From Macrothele yani (taxonomy: Eukaryota; Arthropoda; Arachnida; Araneae; Macrothelidae), in NCBI GenBank assembly GCA_039090855.1, contig CM077011.1, positions 21,887,001 to 21,951,000 on the forward strand: 64,000 bases of DNA, read 5' to 3'. The translations under genes and the position numbers were made by a program. Numbering within the stretch: the first letter of the stretch is position 1; the number at the start of each line of letters is the position of its first letter. The notes beneath the pieces are model-generated. The model was given only the letters and a program-made list of their open reading frames with translations. It searched no databases and was not told the DNA's origin. Below are positions 34,321 to 43,933 of the stretch, piece after piece.

Positions 34321-35239
34321 GGAGATCATACAAATTCCAACGGAATGACTGGAAGCTTAAGTTGTTTCTGCTTTAAGAAGAATAATTGCTACAAATTGGA
34401 TAACATACAAATTCCAACGGAGTGACTGGAAGCTTAAGTTGTTTCTGCTTTAAGAAGAATAATTGCTACGAATTGGAGATCATACAAATTCCAACGGAAT
34501 GACTGGAAGCTTAAGTTGTTTCTGCTTTAAGAAGAATAATTGCTACGAATTGGAGATCATACAAATTCCAACGGAATGACTGGAAGCTTAAGTTGTTTCT
34601 GCTTTAAGAAGAATAATTGCTACGAATTGGATAACATACAAATTCCAACGGAATGACTGGAAGCTTAAGTTGTTTCTGCTTTAAGAAGAATAATTGCTAC
34701 GAATTGGATAACATACAAATTCCAACGGAATGACTGGAAGCTTAAGTTGTTTCTGCTTTAAGAAGAATAATTGCTACGAATTGGAGATCATACAAATTCC
34801 AACGGAATGACTGGAAGCTTAAGTTGTTTCTGCTTTAAGAAGAATAATTGCTACGAATTGGATAACATACAAATTCCAACGGAGTGACTGGAAGCTTAAG
34901 TTGTTTCTGCTTTAAGAAGAATAATTGCTACGAATTGGAGATCATACAAATTCCAACGGAATGACTGGAAGCTTAAGTTGTTTCTGCTTTAAGAAGAATA
35001 ATTGCTACGAATTGGATAACATACAAATTCCAACGGAATGACTGGAAGCTTAAGTTGTTTCTGCTTTAAGAAGAATAATTGCTACGAATTGGATAACATA
35101 CAAATTCCAACGGAATGACTGGAAGCTTAAGTTGTTTCTGCTTTAAGAAGAATAATTGCTACGAATTGGATAACATACAAATTCCAACGGAATGACTGGA
35201 AGCTTAAGTTGTTTCTGCTTTAAGAAGAATAATTGCTAC

Positions 35240-37630
35240 GAATTGGAGATCATACAAATTCCAACGGAATGACTGGAAGCTTAAGTTGTTTCTGCTTTAA
35301 GAAGAATAATTGCTACGAATTGGATAACATACAAATTCCAACGGAGTGACTGGAAGCTTAAGTTGTTTCTGCTTTAAGAAGAATAATTGCTACGAATTGG
35401 AGATCATACAAATTCCAACGGAATGACTGGAAGCTTAAGTTGTTTCTGCTTTAAGAAGAATAATTGCTACGAATTGGATAACATACAAATTCCAACGGAA
35501 TGACTGGAAGCTTAAGTTGTTTCTGCTTTTAAGAAGAATAATTGCTACGAATTGGAGATCATACAAATTCCAACGGAATGACTGGAAGCTTAATTTGTTT
35601 CTGCTTTAAGAAGAATAATTGCTACGAATTGGATAACATACAAATTCCAACGGAGTGACTGGAAGCTTAAGTTGTTTCTGCTTTAAGAAGAATAATTGCT
35701 ACGAATTGGAGATCATACAAATTCCAACGGAATGACTGGAAGCTTAAGTTGTTTCTGCTTTAAGAAGAATAATTGCTACGAATTGGATAACATACAAATT
35801 CCAACGGAGTGATTGGAAGCTTAAGTTGTTTCTGCTTTAAGAAGAATAATTGCTACGAATTGGAGATCATACAAATTCCAACGGAATGACTGGAAGCTTA
35901 AGTTGTTTCTGCTTTAAGAAGAATAATTGCTACGAATTGGATAACATACAAATTCCAACGGAATGACTGGAAGCTTAAGTTGTTTCTGCTTTAAGAAGAA
36001 TAATTGCTACGAATTGGATAACATACAAATTCCAACGGAATGACTGGAAGCTTAAGTTGTTTCTGCTTTAAGAAGAATAATTGCTACGAATTGGAGATCA
36101 TACAAATTCCAACGGAATGACTGGAAGCTTAAGTTGTTTCTGCTTTAAGAAGAATAATTGCTACGAATTGGATAACATACAAATTCCAACGGAGTGACTG
36201 GAAGCTTAAGTTGTTTCTGCTTTAAGAAGAATAATTGCTACGAATTGGAGATCATACAAATTCCAACGGAATGACTGGAAGCTTAAGTTGTTTCTGCTTT
36301 AAGAAGAATAATTGCTACGAATTGGATAACATACAAATTCCAACGGAATGACTGGAAGCTTAAGTTGTTTCTGCTTTAAGAAGAATAATTGCTACGAATT
36401 GGATAACATACAAATTCCAACGGAGTGACTGGAAGCTTAAGTTGTTTCTGCTTTAAGAAGAATAAATGCTAGGAATTGGATAACATACAAATTCCAACGG
36501 AATGACTGGAAGCTTAAGTTGTTTCTGCTTTAAGAAGAATAATTGCTACGAATTGGATAACATACAAATTCCAACGGAATGACTGGAAGCTTAAGTTGTT
36601 TCTGCTTTAAGAAGAATAATTGCTACGAATTGGATAACATACAAATTCCAACGGAATGACTGGAAGCTTAAGTTGTTTCTGCTTTAAGAAGAATAATTGC
36701 TACGAATTGGAGAACATACAAATTCCAACGGAGTGACTGGAAGCTTAAGTTGTTTCTGCTTTTAAGAAGAAGAATTGCTACGAATTGGAGATCATACAAA
36801 TTCCAACGGAGTGACTGGAAGCTTAAGTTGTTTCTGCTTTAAGAAGAATAATTGCTAGGAATTGAAGAACATACAAATTCCAACAGAGTGATTGGAAGTT
36901 TGAGTTGTTTCTGCTTTAAGAAGAATAATTGCTACGAATTGGAGATCATACAAATTCCAACGGAGTGACTGGAAGCTTAAGTTGTTTCTGCTTTAAGAAG
37001 AATAATTGCTAGGAACTGAAGAACATACAAATTCCAACAGAGTGATTGGAAGTTGTAGTTCTTTCTGCTTTAAGAAGAATAATTGCTACGAATTGGAGAA
37101 CATACAAATTCCAACGGAGTGACTGGAAGCTTAAGTTGTTTCTGCTTTTAAGAAGAAGAATTGCTACGAATTGGAGAACATACAAATTCCAACGGAGTGA
37201 CTGGAAACTTAAGTTGTTTCTGCTTTAAGAAGAATAATTGCTACGAATTCGAGAACATACAAATTCCAACGGTGATTGGAAGATTAAGTTGTTTCTGCTT
37301 TAAGAAGAATAATTGCTACGAATTGGAGAACATACAAATTCCAACGGAGTGACTGGAAGCTTAAGTTGTTTCTGCTTTAAGAAGAATAATTGCTACGAAT
37401 TCGAGAACATACAAATTCCAACGGTGATTGGAAGATTAAGTTGTTTCTGCTTTTAAGAAGAAGAATTGCTACGAATTGGAGAACATACAAATTCCAACGG
37501 AGTGACTGGAAGCTTAAGTTGTTTCTGCTTTAAGAAGAATAATTGCTACGAATTCGAGAACATACAAATTCCAACGGTGATTGGAAGATTAAGTTGTTTC
37601 TGCTTTAAGAAGAATAATTGCTACGAATTG
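35240..37630. repeat. Satellite sub-segment, second copy
   Basis: Second copy of the variant series described for 31930-34320. It differs by only a few substitutions and single-base indels, so the duplication is recent relative to unit divergence. Confidence 0.85.
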
Positions 37631-38134
37631 GAGAACATACAAATTCCAACGGAGTGACTGGAAGCTTAAGTTGTTTCTGCTTTAAGAAGAATTATTCCTA
37701 CGAATTGGAGAACACACAAATTCCAACGGAGAGACTAGAAGCTTAAGTTGTTTCTGCTTTTAAGAAGAATAATTGCTACGAATTGGAGAACATACAAATT
37801 CCAACGGAGTGACTGGAAGCTTAAGTTATTTCTGCTTTTAAGAAGAAGAATTGCTACGAATTGGAGAACATACAAATTCCAACGGAGTAACTGGAAGCTT
37901 AAGTTGTTTCTGCTTTTAAGAAAAATAATTGCTACGAACATTACAGAGCAATATGCCTACTGAACAGTGCAGATAGTATTTATTAAAATAATTAACCACA
38001 GAATAAATGTAACAAACCCAACTGCAAGAGTATCAATTTGATTTTCGAAGTGAAGGTCATGTTTCGCACATGTATTCGCTTAAAGCAAAGCGTAGGAAAT
38101 CGCATGCGGCTTAGAAACACACACCAAATTCATA

Positions 38135-38930
38135 AAATGAGAGAAAGCATTTGACCATGTCTACAAAAAATTACTATGACTGATATAAGGAAAAGAGGCC
38201 ACCTTCTACATTTGATCCAACATACCGAAAGCCTTTGCCATGGAACAGAAATCCTTTTAGGAAAAAATCACAGCTACCAAATTGAAATAAATTGTGGAAT
38301 ATCTCAAATTTTATTCAACATCTACATGGATGAGTGTGAAAACGTTATGTAGGCCATGGTACACAGCTTAATGGAAAACCTGTATAAATGCTATTCTATG
38401 CTATGCTATATGTAGACGACCAGGTGTTTATCAAACAAGCACGAGTTCTAACGTATATTCAAACAAGCACGAGTTCCAGATTTCTATTTTATAGGCAACA
38501 TAAATATTTTAAGGGTTTCTACACTAAACATTAAAGTTATGGCATTTAGTCTCCTGCACCATTAAAATTACCATTCACAAAACAATATACCACAGGTTTC
38601 CCATTGTACCTACCTTGATTGTGATATTATACAGTATATTAAAAAGTTTATAACCTTGGCATTAAGCTCGATAAATTTTAACACATCAGTGGCACTCTAA
38701 GCAAGAAATTGAGAACAAAATCAAGACGTCGAAAATTTTATAAAATAACGGTTACACGTGCACTGTTATGAGGTTTTTAAATCTGGATAGTAAATAGCAG
38801 AGAAGAAAACAGAATAGACCCAATTGATACGAGATTCCTACGGAATGTACGAGATCAGACCAAGTCATAAATGAAGACGTCCGGAAATATTTAAACATTT
38901 ATAACTCAGTGAAGTTATCGAAAAGAACAG
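38135..38930 (+). pseudogene. LINE reverse-transcriptase relic
   Basis: Decayed but ordered reverse-transcriptase motifs on the plus strand. KAFDHVYKKLL lies near 38145-38175. HLLHLIQHTESLCHGTEI, then CGIS and LFNIYMDECENVM (the GVRQGxxLSPxLFNIY region) lie near 38205-38350. MLYVDDQVFI (the catalytic xxDD box) lies near 38403-38432. A C-terminal block, KLRTKSRRRKFYKITVTRAL and TRFLRNVRDQTKS, runs to about 38880. Many stops and shifts. The xxDD box reads YVDD, not the FADD of the RTE copies in this window, so it is a different LINE lineage. No endonuclease seen; 5'-truncated. Confidence 0.75.
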
Positions 38931-39620
38931 ACCGCTGAATCGTGAACCATCTGTTCATTGTGAAGTTGTTCACTTACGAAGAGGTGGATGAATCATGAAC
39001 CATCTGTTCTTAGTGAAGTTGTCAACTTCGTGAAGTAGTTCCAGAAAGGAACCAATGGTTGAATCATGAACCACCCAGCAAAAACACAAGTGCTGGAAAA
39101 CTGCTGGCTGAAATCTGCCGCTCACGGCCCGGTAGCGGTCTGTTGGTGGCAGCGCTATCAGTTGGCGAGCCTTTGATGGCCCTGCAGAATCGCCGTGAAT
39201 TGTGGGCCTCCAAACAAGTGCCACTAGTAGACCGTTGCTAGCAACCAATGCAACCCCAACAGCAGGTGGAAGCAACGGGACTGCGCATGAGCAGAAGCAA
39301 CACATGCTGTGTCTCTCATGGTACGAAGACGACTCTATCGCCATCGTGTTATTTTAGTGGATGTTAAGAAACAAAATCCATCGTTTCCACTCAGATCCAA
39401 ACAGGCGTTTTTCCGGTCTGTTGAGAAAATTTCCGCAGTACAGTGCTATAATTTCCAACGAAATGTTTTACATGGGATTTCCAACGAAGTATTTTATTAT
39501 TTTACATATATCCAACATTAGTGATGAACATTTCTGCCACGTTTGGTTAAAATCTGAGTTGGGGAGGGGGATCCTTTTTTGAAGCTGGTACAGACAACTG
39601 TACTTCTTCATGAAGAGAAA
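38931..39620. other. Spacer with a 55-bp imperfect duplication
   Basis: The phrase gaatcgtgaaccatctgttc (about 38938) recurs as gaatcatgaaccatctgttc (about 38990), each followed by a gtgaagttgt.cacttcg-like stem. No gene recognised; open frames at 38970-39582 are unrecognised. Confidence 0.4.
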
Positions 39621-39624
39621 TAGT

Positions 39625-39990
39625 AAATAAATAAATAAATACATCGCTCTTTTCACTTTCCAGAAACACATAGCAAACGAAAAATAGTTTTCAGCCGCCG
39701 CCGCGAAATTGAATTACGGAACTCTCGATATCTAGCCGAGTTATTTTTTTTATTTTTTTGATTGGAGGTTTAACGACCACTATGAGCAACTCAATGGGCT
39801 ATAAGCAGTCGCCCGTCCCTAATTTAGCGCCACTGGTTCCAGGGAAAGGAGAGAGCCAGTGCCGTAAAACAAACCATCATCCATGCCTCACCGGGATTTG
39901 AACCCGGACCCCTTTTGGACGAATGATCAGAGGCCATCGCGTAGACCATTGCGCCACCGGGGCGGCCTAGCTGAGTTAAGTTAACGCGCT
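39625..39990 (-). repeat. SINE family B, minus strand, interrupted by SINE A
   Basis: Minus-strand similarity to the second SINE family: acatcgctctttt, cgaaaaatag and ctcgatatctagccgag on the left side, continuing after the inserted SINE A with a gcgctcggc-like tRNA half. The family is clearer at 41612-41765. A plus-strand fragment of its 3' end (tttactgacgccacgtattt) follows at 39995-40042. Confidence 0.55.
39744..39966 (-). repeat. tRNA-derived SINE, family A, inside SINE B
   Basis: A well-preserved minus-strand copy with T-rich end, body and tRNA-like half. Its target duplication matches at 11 of 12 positions (ctagccgagtta 39732-39743, ctagctgagtta 39967-39978). It inserted into an older SINE B copy. 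Confidence 0.92.
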
Positions 39991-40042
39991 CGGCTATGTA
40001 TTTATTTATTTACTGACGCCACGTATTTGGAGGATTTTCATC

Positions 40043-40638
40043 ACAGAGAAATAGTATTGTCACATTAAATAGGTCTCAGTGGCATTTAATTTTCTAGCAT
40101 AAAGCTCCCACCTATCCAGTTTATCTCCTGATTCTTGTAAATGGAAGTTGTCCCTGAACACGATGTATACGTAATATATTTCACTTTCATTACTTTAAAA
40201 AGGGATTAAGCCATTGGCTTCTCTTGTGGCTGACTTTGAAAAATTCATACATTCGAAACCGTTGACTTTGAAAAATTTGTTCAGACTGTGTTAGACGAGC
40301 CCCAGATGAAGCCCAAGCAAGGCACCTGTACTATCACGTTGTCCTCCCACTATTTCTTTTTTTGGAGCTAATTTCCACAAAATTAAGGGTAGACACCATA
40401 TTATAGACCGATGGATTGCTCTTGGTGGTCGTTAAACCCTAAAACTAAAAAGAAAACAAAAAACGACCATTCACTTATTGCGTAATTTAGGTGGAGTGAA
40501 ACTAAATTGCCCTTTTTTTCCAAGAGGTACTTTAATTTGGGACTATTCTGAAACAAATGAATAACACAGTGCTACGTATTGGCAAAATGATATCGAAAAA
40601 TTAAGACAAACAGTTGGTTCTTTTTTGATTAGTAGAAC
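40043..40638. other. Spacer with a SINE A 3'-end relic
   Basis: Mostly unrecognised. About 40355-40460 carries a worn plus-strand SINE A tail (aattaagggtagacacc, ggtggtcgttaaacc followed by A-rich sequence). Confidence 0.4.
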
Positions 40639-40668
40639 TATAACGAAGTAAATTCCTCCGTCATTTTT

Positions 40669-40740
40669 GTCCACACCGGGGCTCGAACCCGGTCCCCCAC
40701 ATTCCGGAATAAGTCGCTCTACCAATTGAGCTACGCGGAC
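40669..40740 (-). other. tRNA-like sequence in terminal repeat (copy 1, plus-side left)
   Basis: Minus strand: acceptor gtccgcg pairs with the 3' side. D-arm gctcaattggtagagc (box A) and T-arm with box B ggttcgagcccc are intact, and the length is 72 nt as in a tRNA. The anticodon stem does not pair in the tRNA way; instead that region is a self-complementary ttattccggaat. Not a functional tRNA gene, but a plausible RNA polymerase III internal promoter. Confidence 0.8.
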
Positions 40741-41100
40741 GTTCGTTCTGACTGCTATCTGCCTTTATGTCGTGTGCGTCCTGCTGGCAGGTACGTCTCA
40801 TCTCCATTCCCCCGCCCCCGAAAGAGGGCCGGGGGCATGGCCCACGGGTCAGTCGTGACCATGAATCGTTGCAGGAAGCCATCCGCTGTAGAACGTGCAC
40901 TTGAAAACTCCCAGTCAATCTAATGCGTGGAATGCAACATCACACACGTTTATTGTTTGAGGCGATGGAGAAGGGATTCTCTTATTTTTCCTCTCTCGCG
41001 GTGTGGAAAGAAAATCACACCATTGCGAGATTTTGAACGGCCGGGTCATCCGGAAAGTTCGGGCGCAATTATAACAAAGTAAATTTTCTCCGCCATTTTT

Positions 41101-41172
41101 GTCCACGCCGGGGCTCGAACCCGGGTCCCCTCATTCCGGAATAAGTCGCTCTACCAATTGAGCTACGCGGAC
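41101..41172 (-). other. tRNA-like sequence in terminal repeat (copy 1, plus-side right)
   Basis: Same 72-nt tRNA-like block as at 40669, here with a 7-bp acceptor pairing (gtccgcg with cgtggac, one G-T) and a perfect 5-bp T stem (ccggg/cccgg). Box A and box B are intact. The self-complementary anticodon arm cttattccggaatgag is also present. Confidence 0.82.
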
Positions 41173-41271
41173 GTTCGTTCTGACTGCTATCTGCCTTTAT
41201 GTCGTGTGCGTCCTGCTGGCAGGTACGTCACAGAACATACGTAGAGAAAATATGAAATCAAGTTGCAAGGA

Positions 41272-41460
41272 ACAAAGGCATCGCTATTTCCACGTTTACC
41301 AACTCATAGCAACCGAAAAATTGCTATCCGGCCAGTGCTGGGATCGTACCCTAGCAGCGGCCGGATAGCAATTTTTCGGTTGCTTTGTGTTGATAAACGT
41401 GGAAAGAGCGATGTCTTTGTTTATTCACTGACCCCACGTATTTAGAGGATTTTCACTATT
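41272..41460. repeat. Foldback pair of SINE B 3' halves
   Basis: Left arm (about 41273-41337) and right arm (about 41353-41421) are inverted copies of the same SINE B segment, sharing gccggatagcaatttttcgg and aaacgtgga.agagcgatg. They are separated by about 15-25 bp containing tgggatcgtacccta. The right arm continues into the usual SINE B end (ttcactgaccccacgtattt). Confidence 0.8.
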
Positions 41461-41611
41461 GTTCTCGCCCTTTGGATTTGTTTGCTATAATTAATATATA
41501 GCTTGTGCTATTAAAGCCTACCAGATGGAGACGACTCAGTTGCTGAGCCCATCCTACGGATATGTGATGTCAGAAGCTGACAGATAAACACACATAGCGC
41601 AGTTGATTGTT
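41461..41611. other. Spacer between SINE B copies
   Basis: Nothing recognised. Confidence 0.4.
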
Positions 41612-41765
41612 GGCCATTGTAGCGTAAGGCAAACGCACTCGGCTAGATATCGAGAGATCTCGGGTACGATCCCAGCAGTAGCCGGATAGCAATTTCTTGG
41701 TTGATATGAGTTCATAAACATGGAAAGAGCGATGTCTTTGTTTATTCACAGACGCATTTAGAGAA
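41612..41765 (+). repeat. tRNA-derived SINE, family B
   Basis: The best copy of family B: a box-A-like tagcgtaaggcaaacgc, box-B-like gggtacgatccc, then gtagccggatagcaatttct, aaacatggaaagagcgatg and a gtttattcacagacgcattt end. About 150 bp, with no A-tail and no clear target duplication. Partial copies lie at 39625, 39995 and 41272. Confidence 0.7.
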
Positions 41766-42020
41766 TTTGCACAAGTTGCAATACTATCCTAGTTTTTCTA
41801 GAGAACATTCAAAATGTTTGAACATTCATGTTTTTTGCTTCCAGTATTCCTTGAAAGTTTGATTCGGATATATTGTATCAAAGAATGACGTGATATGAAA
41901 AGAAAAGCTATTCCATTTATAAATTTCGGTTTTAATTTAGTATTTAAAAAAGGGTACAGCAACGGATACGGCCACTTATTTTCTCATAGTTTTTGCAGAT
42001 GTATTCTATTGTAATTCTAA

Positions 42021-42590
42021 TGGTTCAACATTTCGAGGGAAACTTCAGGATAGACATGTTACAGGATACTGTTTCAACATTTCGAGGGAAACTTCAGAGT
42101 AGACATGTTACAGGACACTGGTTCAACATTTCGAAGGAAACTTCTTGGTTCAACATTTACGGGTTCAACATTCCGATGGAAACTTAAGAGTTGACGTATT
42201 ACAAGGTACTGGTTCAACGTTTCGAAGGAAACTTCAGGTTAGATATGTTCTAGAATACTGTTTCAACATTTCGAAGGAAATTTCAGAGTAGACGTTTTAC
42301 AAGGAACTGGTTCAATATTCCGACGGAAACTTCAGGTTAGATATGTTCCAGGATACTGTTTCAACATTTCGAAGAGAACTTCCAGAGTAGACGTTTTACA
42401 AGGCACTGGTTCAATATTCCGACGGAAACTTCAGGTTAGATATGTTCCAGGATACTGTTTCAACATTTCGAAGGGAACTTCAGAGTAGACGTTTTACAAG
42501 GCACTGGTTCAATATTCCGATGGAAACTTCAGGTTAGATATGTTCCAGGATACTGTTTCAACATTGCGAAGGGAACTTCAGAGTAGGCGT
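42021..42590. repeat. Tandem repeat, 49-bp unit in 98-bp dimers
   Basis: Units of the form gtttcaacatttcgagggaa + acttcagagtagacatgtta + caggacact recur about 11 times. From about 42225 two unit types alternate (one with aggttagatatgttccagg, one with gagtagacgttttacaagg), making a 98-bp higher-order repeat seen at about 42227, 42330, 42431 and 42527. No coding potential. Confidence 0.85.
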
Positions 42591-43340
42591 TAAGAAGGTT
42601 GAGTAGTCCGAGGCTAAAATTACGGTTAACTACTGGTTAGTTTCTCTTCATGGGCTTCATGATTCCTTTATAACAAGTGACCGTAAATTTGAAATGGAAA
42701 TCTATTTTTGCACCCTTAATTTCTTATTGGGAACATTGAAACTGAAAACAAAAGCTGCAGAAGCGTATATTTAACTGATTGTTATAGGTAGTGTTCGTCA
42801 TTGGGACTTTTCTTTGAAGCTAATTTACGCTGTTTTTTTCTCGTCTTCTCCTATTAGGAAGGCCAAATGTATTCTTCGCGACTACGTTAAAATATATGAA
42901 AACCCATTTTCTTCTCTAGTTAGCTAATATTCTGTTTTTTGTTGTTTGGTATACTATTAGGACTTATATTCTTCAAATTTGAATGGGAATATTTATTTCT
43001 TAGGCAGTATCAAGGAGTCATCTGTAGCATGGTTTTCATTATCATCGTGGACTTATCACCCTCATGTAATGCAGGTCATTTGCTACGAACTGCGTCCCTG
43101 AAACTACTCAAAATTTGACAGTAGTACTTCTTATTGAATGTATAGTCTGATGGCGCGTATTCTTGATGCATAATCTTCTCGTGATTGAATAAACAACAAC
43201 AGTCAGCATCATTTTGACATAGCTGCTGCTCTCCTGTGCTTTTTTCGTCTGGGAGAGTTTGGAGACTTGCAGTGTGAATACTGGGCCAGTCATCAATAGT
43301 TATGATAGTTTTTTAAAAGTTTTCGACGCACTCATGAAGG
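42591..43340. other. Non-coding spacer
   Basis: No gene or repeat recognised. Confidence 0.4.
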
Positions 43341-43370
43341 TATAACGAAGTAAATTTCTCCATCATTTTT

Positions 43371-43442
43371 GTCCATGCCGGGGCTTGAACCCGGGTCCCC
43401 TCATTCCGTAATAAGTCACTCTACAAATTGAGCTACGCGAAC
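43371..43442 (-). other. tRNA-like sequence in terminal repeat (copy 2, plus-side left)
   Basis: The 72-nt tRNA-like block with box B ggttcaagcccc and a box A carrying one substitution (gctcaatttgtagag). Slightly more worn than the others. Confidence 0.75.
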
Positions 43443-43797
43443 GTTCGTTCAGACTGCTATCTGCCTTTATGTCGTGTGCGTCCTGCTGGCAGGTACGTCA
43501 CATCTCCATCCCCCTCCGAAAGAGGGTCGGAAGCATGGCCCACAGGTCAACCGTGACCATGAATCGTTGCAGGCAGCCATCCGCTATAGAACGTGCACTC
43601 GAGAACTCCCAGTCAATCTAGTGTGTGGAATGCAACATCGCACACATTTAGTTTCTGAAGCGCTGGAGAAGGGATTCTCTGATTTTTCCTATCACGCGGT
43701 GTGGAAAGAACATCCCACCATTGCGAGATTGTGAACGGCCGAGTCATCCGGAAAGTTTGGGCGCCATTATAACGAAGTAAATTTCTCCGTTATTTTT

Positions 43798-43869
43798 GTA
43801 CACGCCGGGGCTCAAACCCGGGTATCCTCATTCCGGAATAAGTCACTCTACCAATTGAGCTACGCGGAC
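43798..43869 (-). other. tRNA-like sequence in terminal repeat (copy 2, plus-side right)
   Basis: The 72-nt block with intact box A (gctcaattggtagag), box B ggtttgagcccc, and the self-complementary ttattccggaat in the anticodon-arm position. Confidence 0.78.
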
Positions 43870-43933
43870 GTTCGTTCTGACTGATATCTGCCTTTATGTC
43901 GTGTGCGTCCTGCTGGCAGTTACGTCACAAAGG

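Larger units (their letters stand above)
31778..37937. repeat. 77-bp satellite array, about 80 copies
   Basis: A near-continuous array of a 77-bp unit containing ggaagcttaagttgtttctg, ctttaagaagaataattgct, acgaattgga, and catacaaattccaacgg. Two main variants, with ggataac or ggagatc after the acgaatt core, alternate over long stretches and give a 154-bp higher-order repeat. Others (ggagaac; a shortened cggtgattgg unit; cttttaagaagaagaattgc) cluster in two zones. Because 77 is not a multiple of three, short open frames in the array shift with each unit and I treat them as non-coding. Neighbours on both sides are unrelated to the unit. Confidence 0.97.
40639..41231 (-). mobile_element. TRIM-like retroelement with tRNA-bearing terminal repeats, copy 1
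   Basis: A 593-bp element: two direct terminal repeats of 161-162 bp (40639-40799 and 41070-41231) around a 270-bp interior, flanked by a 5-bp duplication agaac (40634-40638, 41232-41236). Read on the minus strand, the sense suggested by its signals, each terminal repeat runs from gtgacgtacc to cgttata. Just inside the 5' repeat is a primer-binding-site-like ttgcgcccgaac (41053-41068). Just before the 3' repeat is a purine-rich ggggaatggagat (40800-40820 region). There is no coding capacity. The layout is that of a terminal-repeat retrotransposon in miniature, but each repeat contains a 72-nt tRNA-like sequence. A tandem SINE dimer is the main alternative. Confidence 0.72.
43341..43928 (-). 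mobile_element. TRIM-like retroelement with tRNA-bearing terminal repeats, copy 2
   Basis: A 588-bp second copy, same orientation as copy 1. Terminal repeats lie at 43341-43501 and 43768-43928. The 5-bp flanks gaagg (43336-43340) and aaagg (43929-43933) match at 4 of 5. In the minus-strand sense the primer-binding-site-like tggcgcccaaactttc (43751-43766) starts one base after the 5' repeat end. Its first ten bases fit the 3' end I recall for animal tRNA-Lys including CCA. A purine tract ggagggggatggagat (43502-43517) abuts the 3' repeat. The two elements sit at different sites with different flanks, so they are independent insertions and not a local duplication. Confidence 0.74.

Noticed and set aside
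31778..37937. CRISPR array
   Set aside because: Units are contiguous 77-mers with no unique spacers, and the setting is a eukaryotic genome.
33852..37963. Series of 60-71-codon open frames in the satellite
   Set aside because: The 77-bp unit shifts frame each copy; frames arise only where rare indels restore phase and have no common protein.
43474..43734. 86-codon frame inside the TRIM-like element
   Set aside because: Copy 1 does not keep the frame open, so the interior is best seen as non-coding.
40669..43869. Four functional tRNA genes
   Set aside because: The anticodon arm cannot form a stem in any of the four, and each block sits at a fixed place in a transposon-like repeat.
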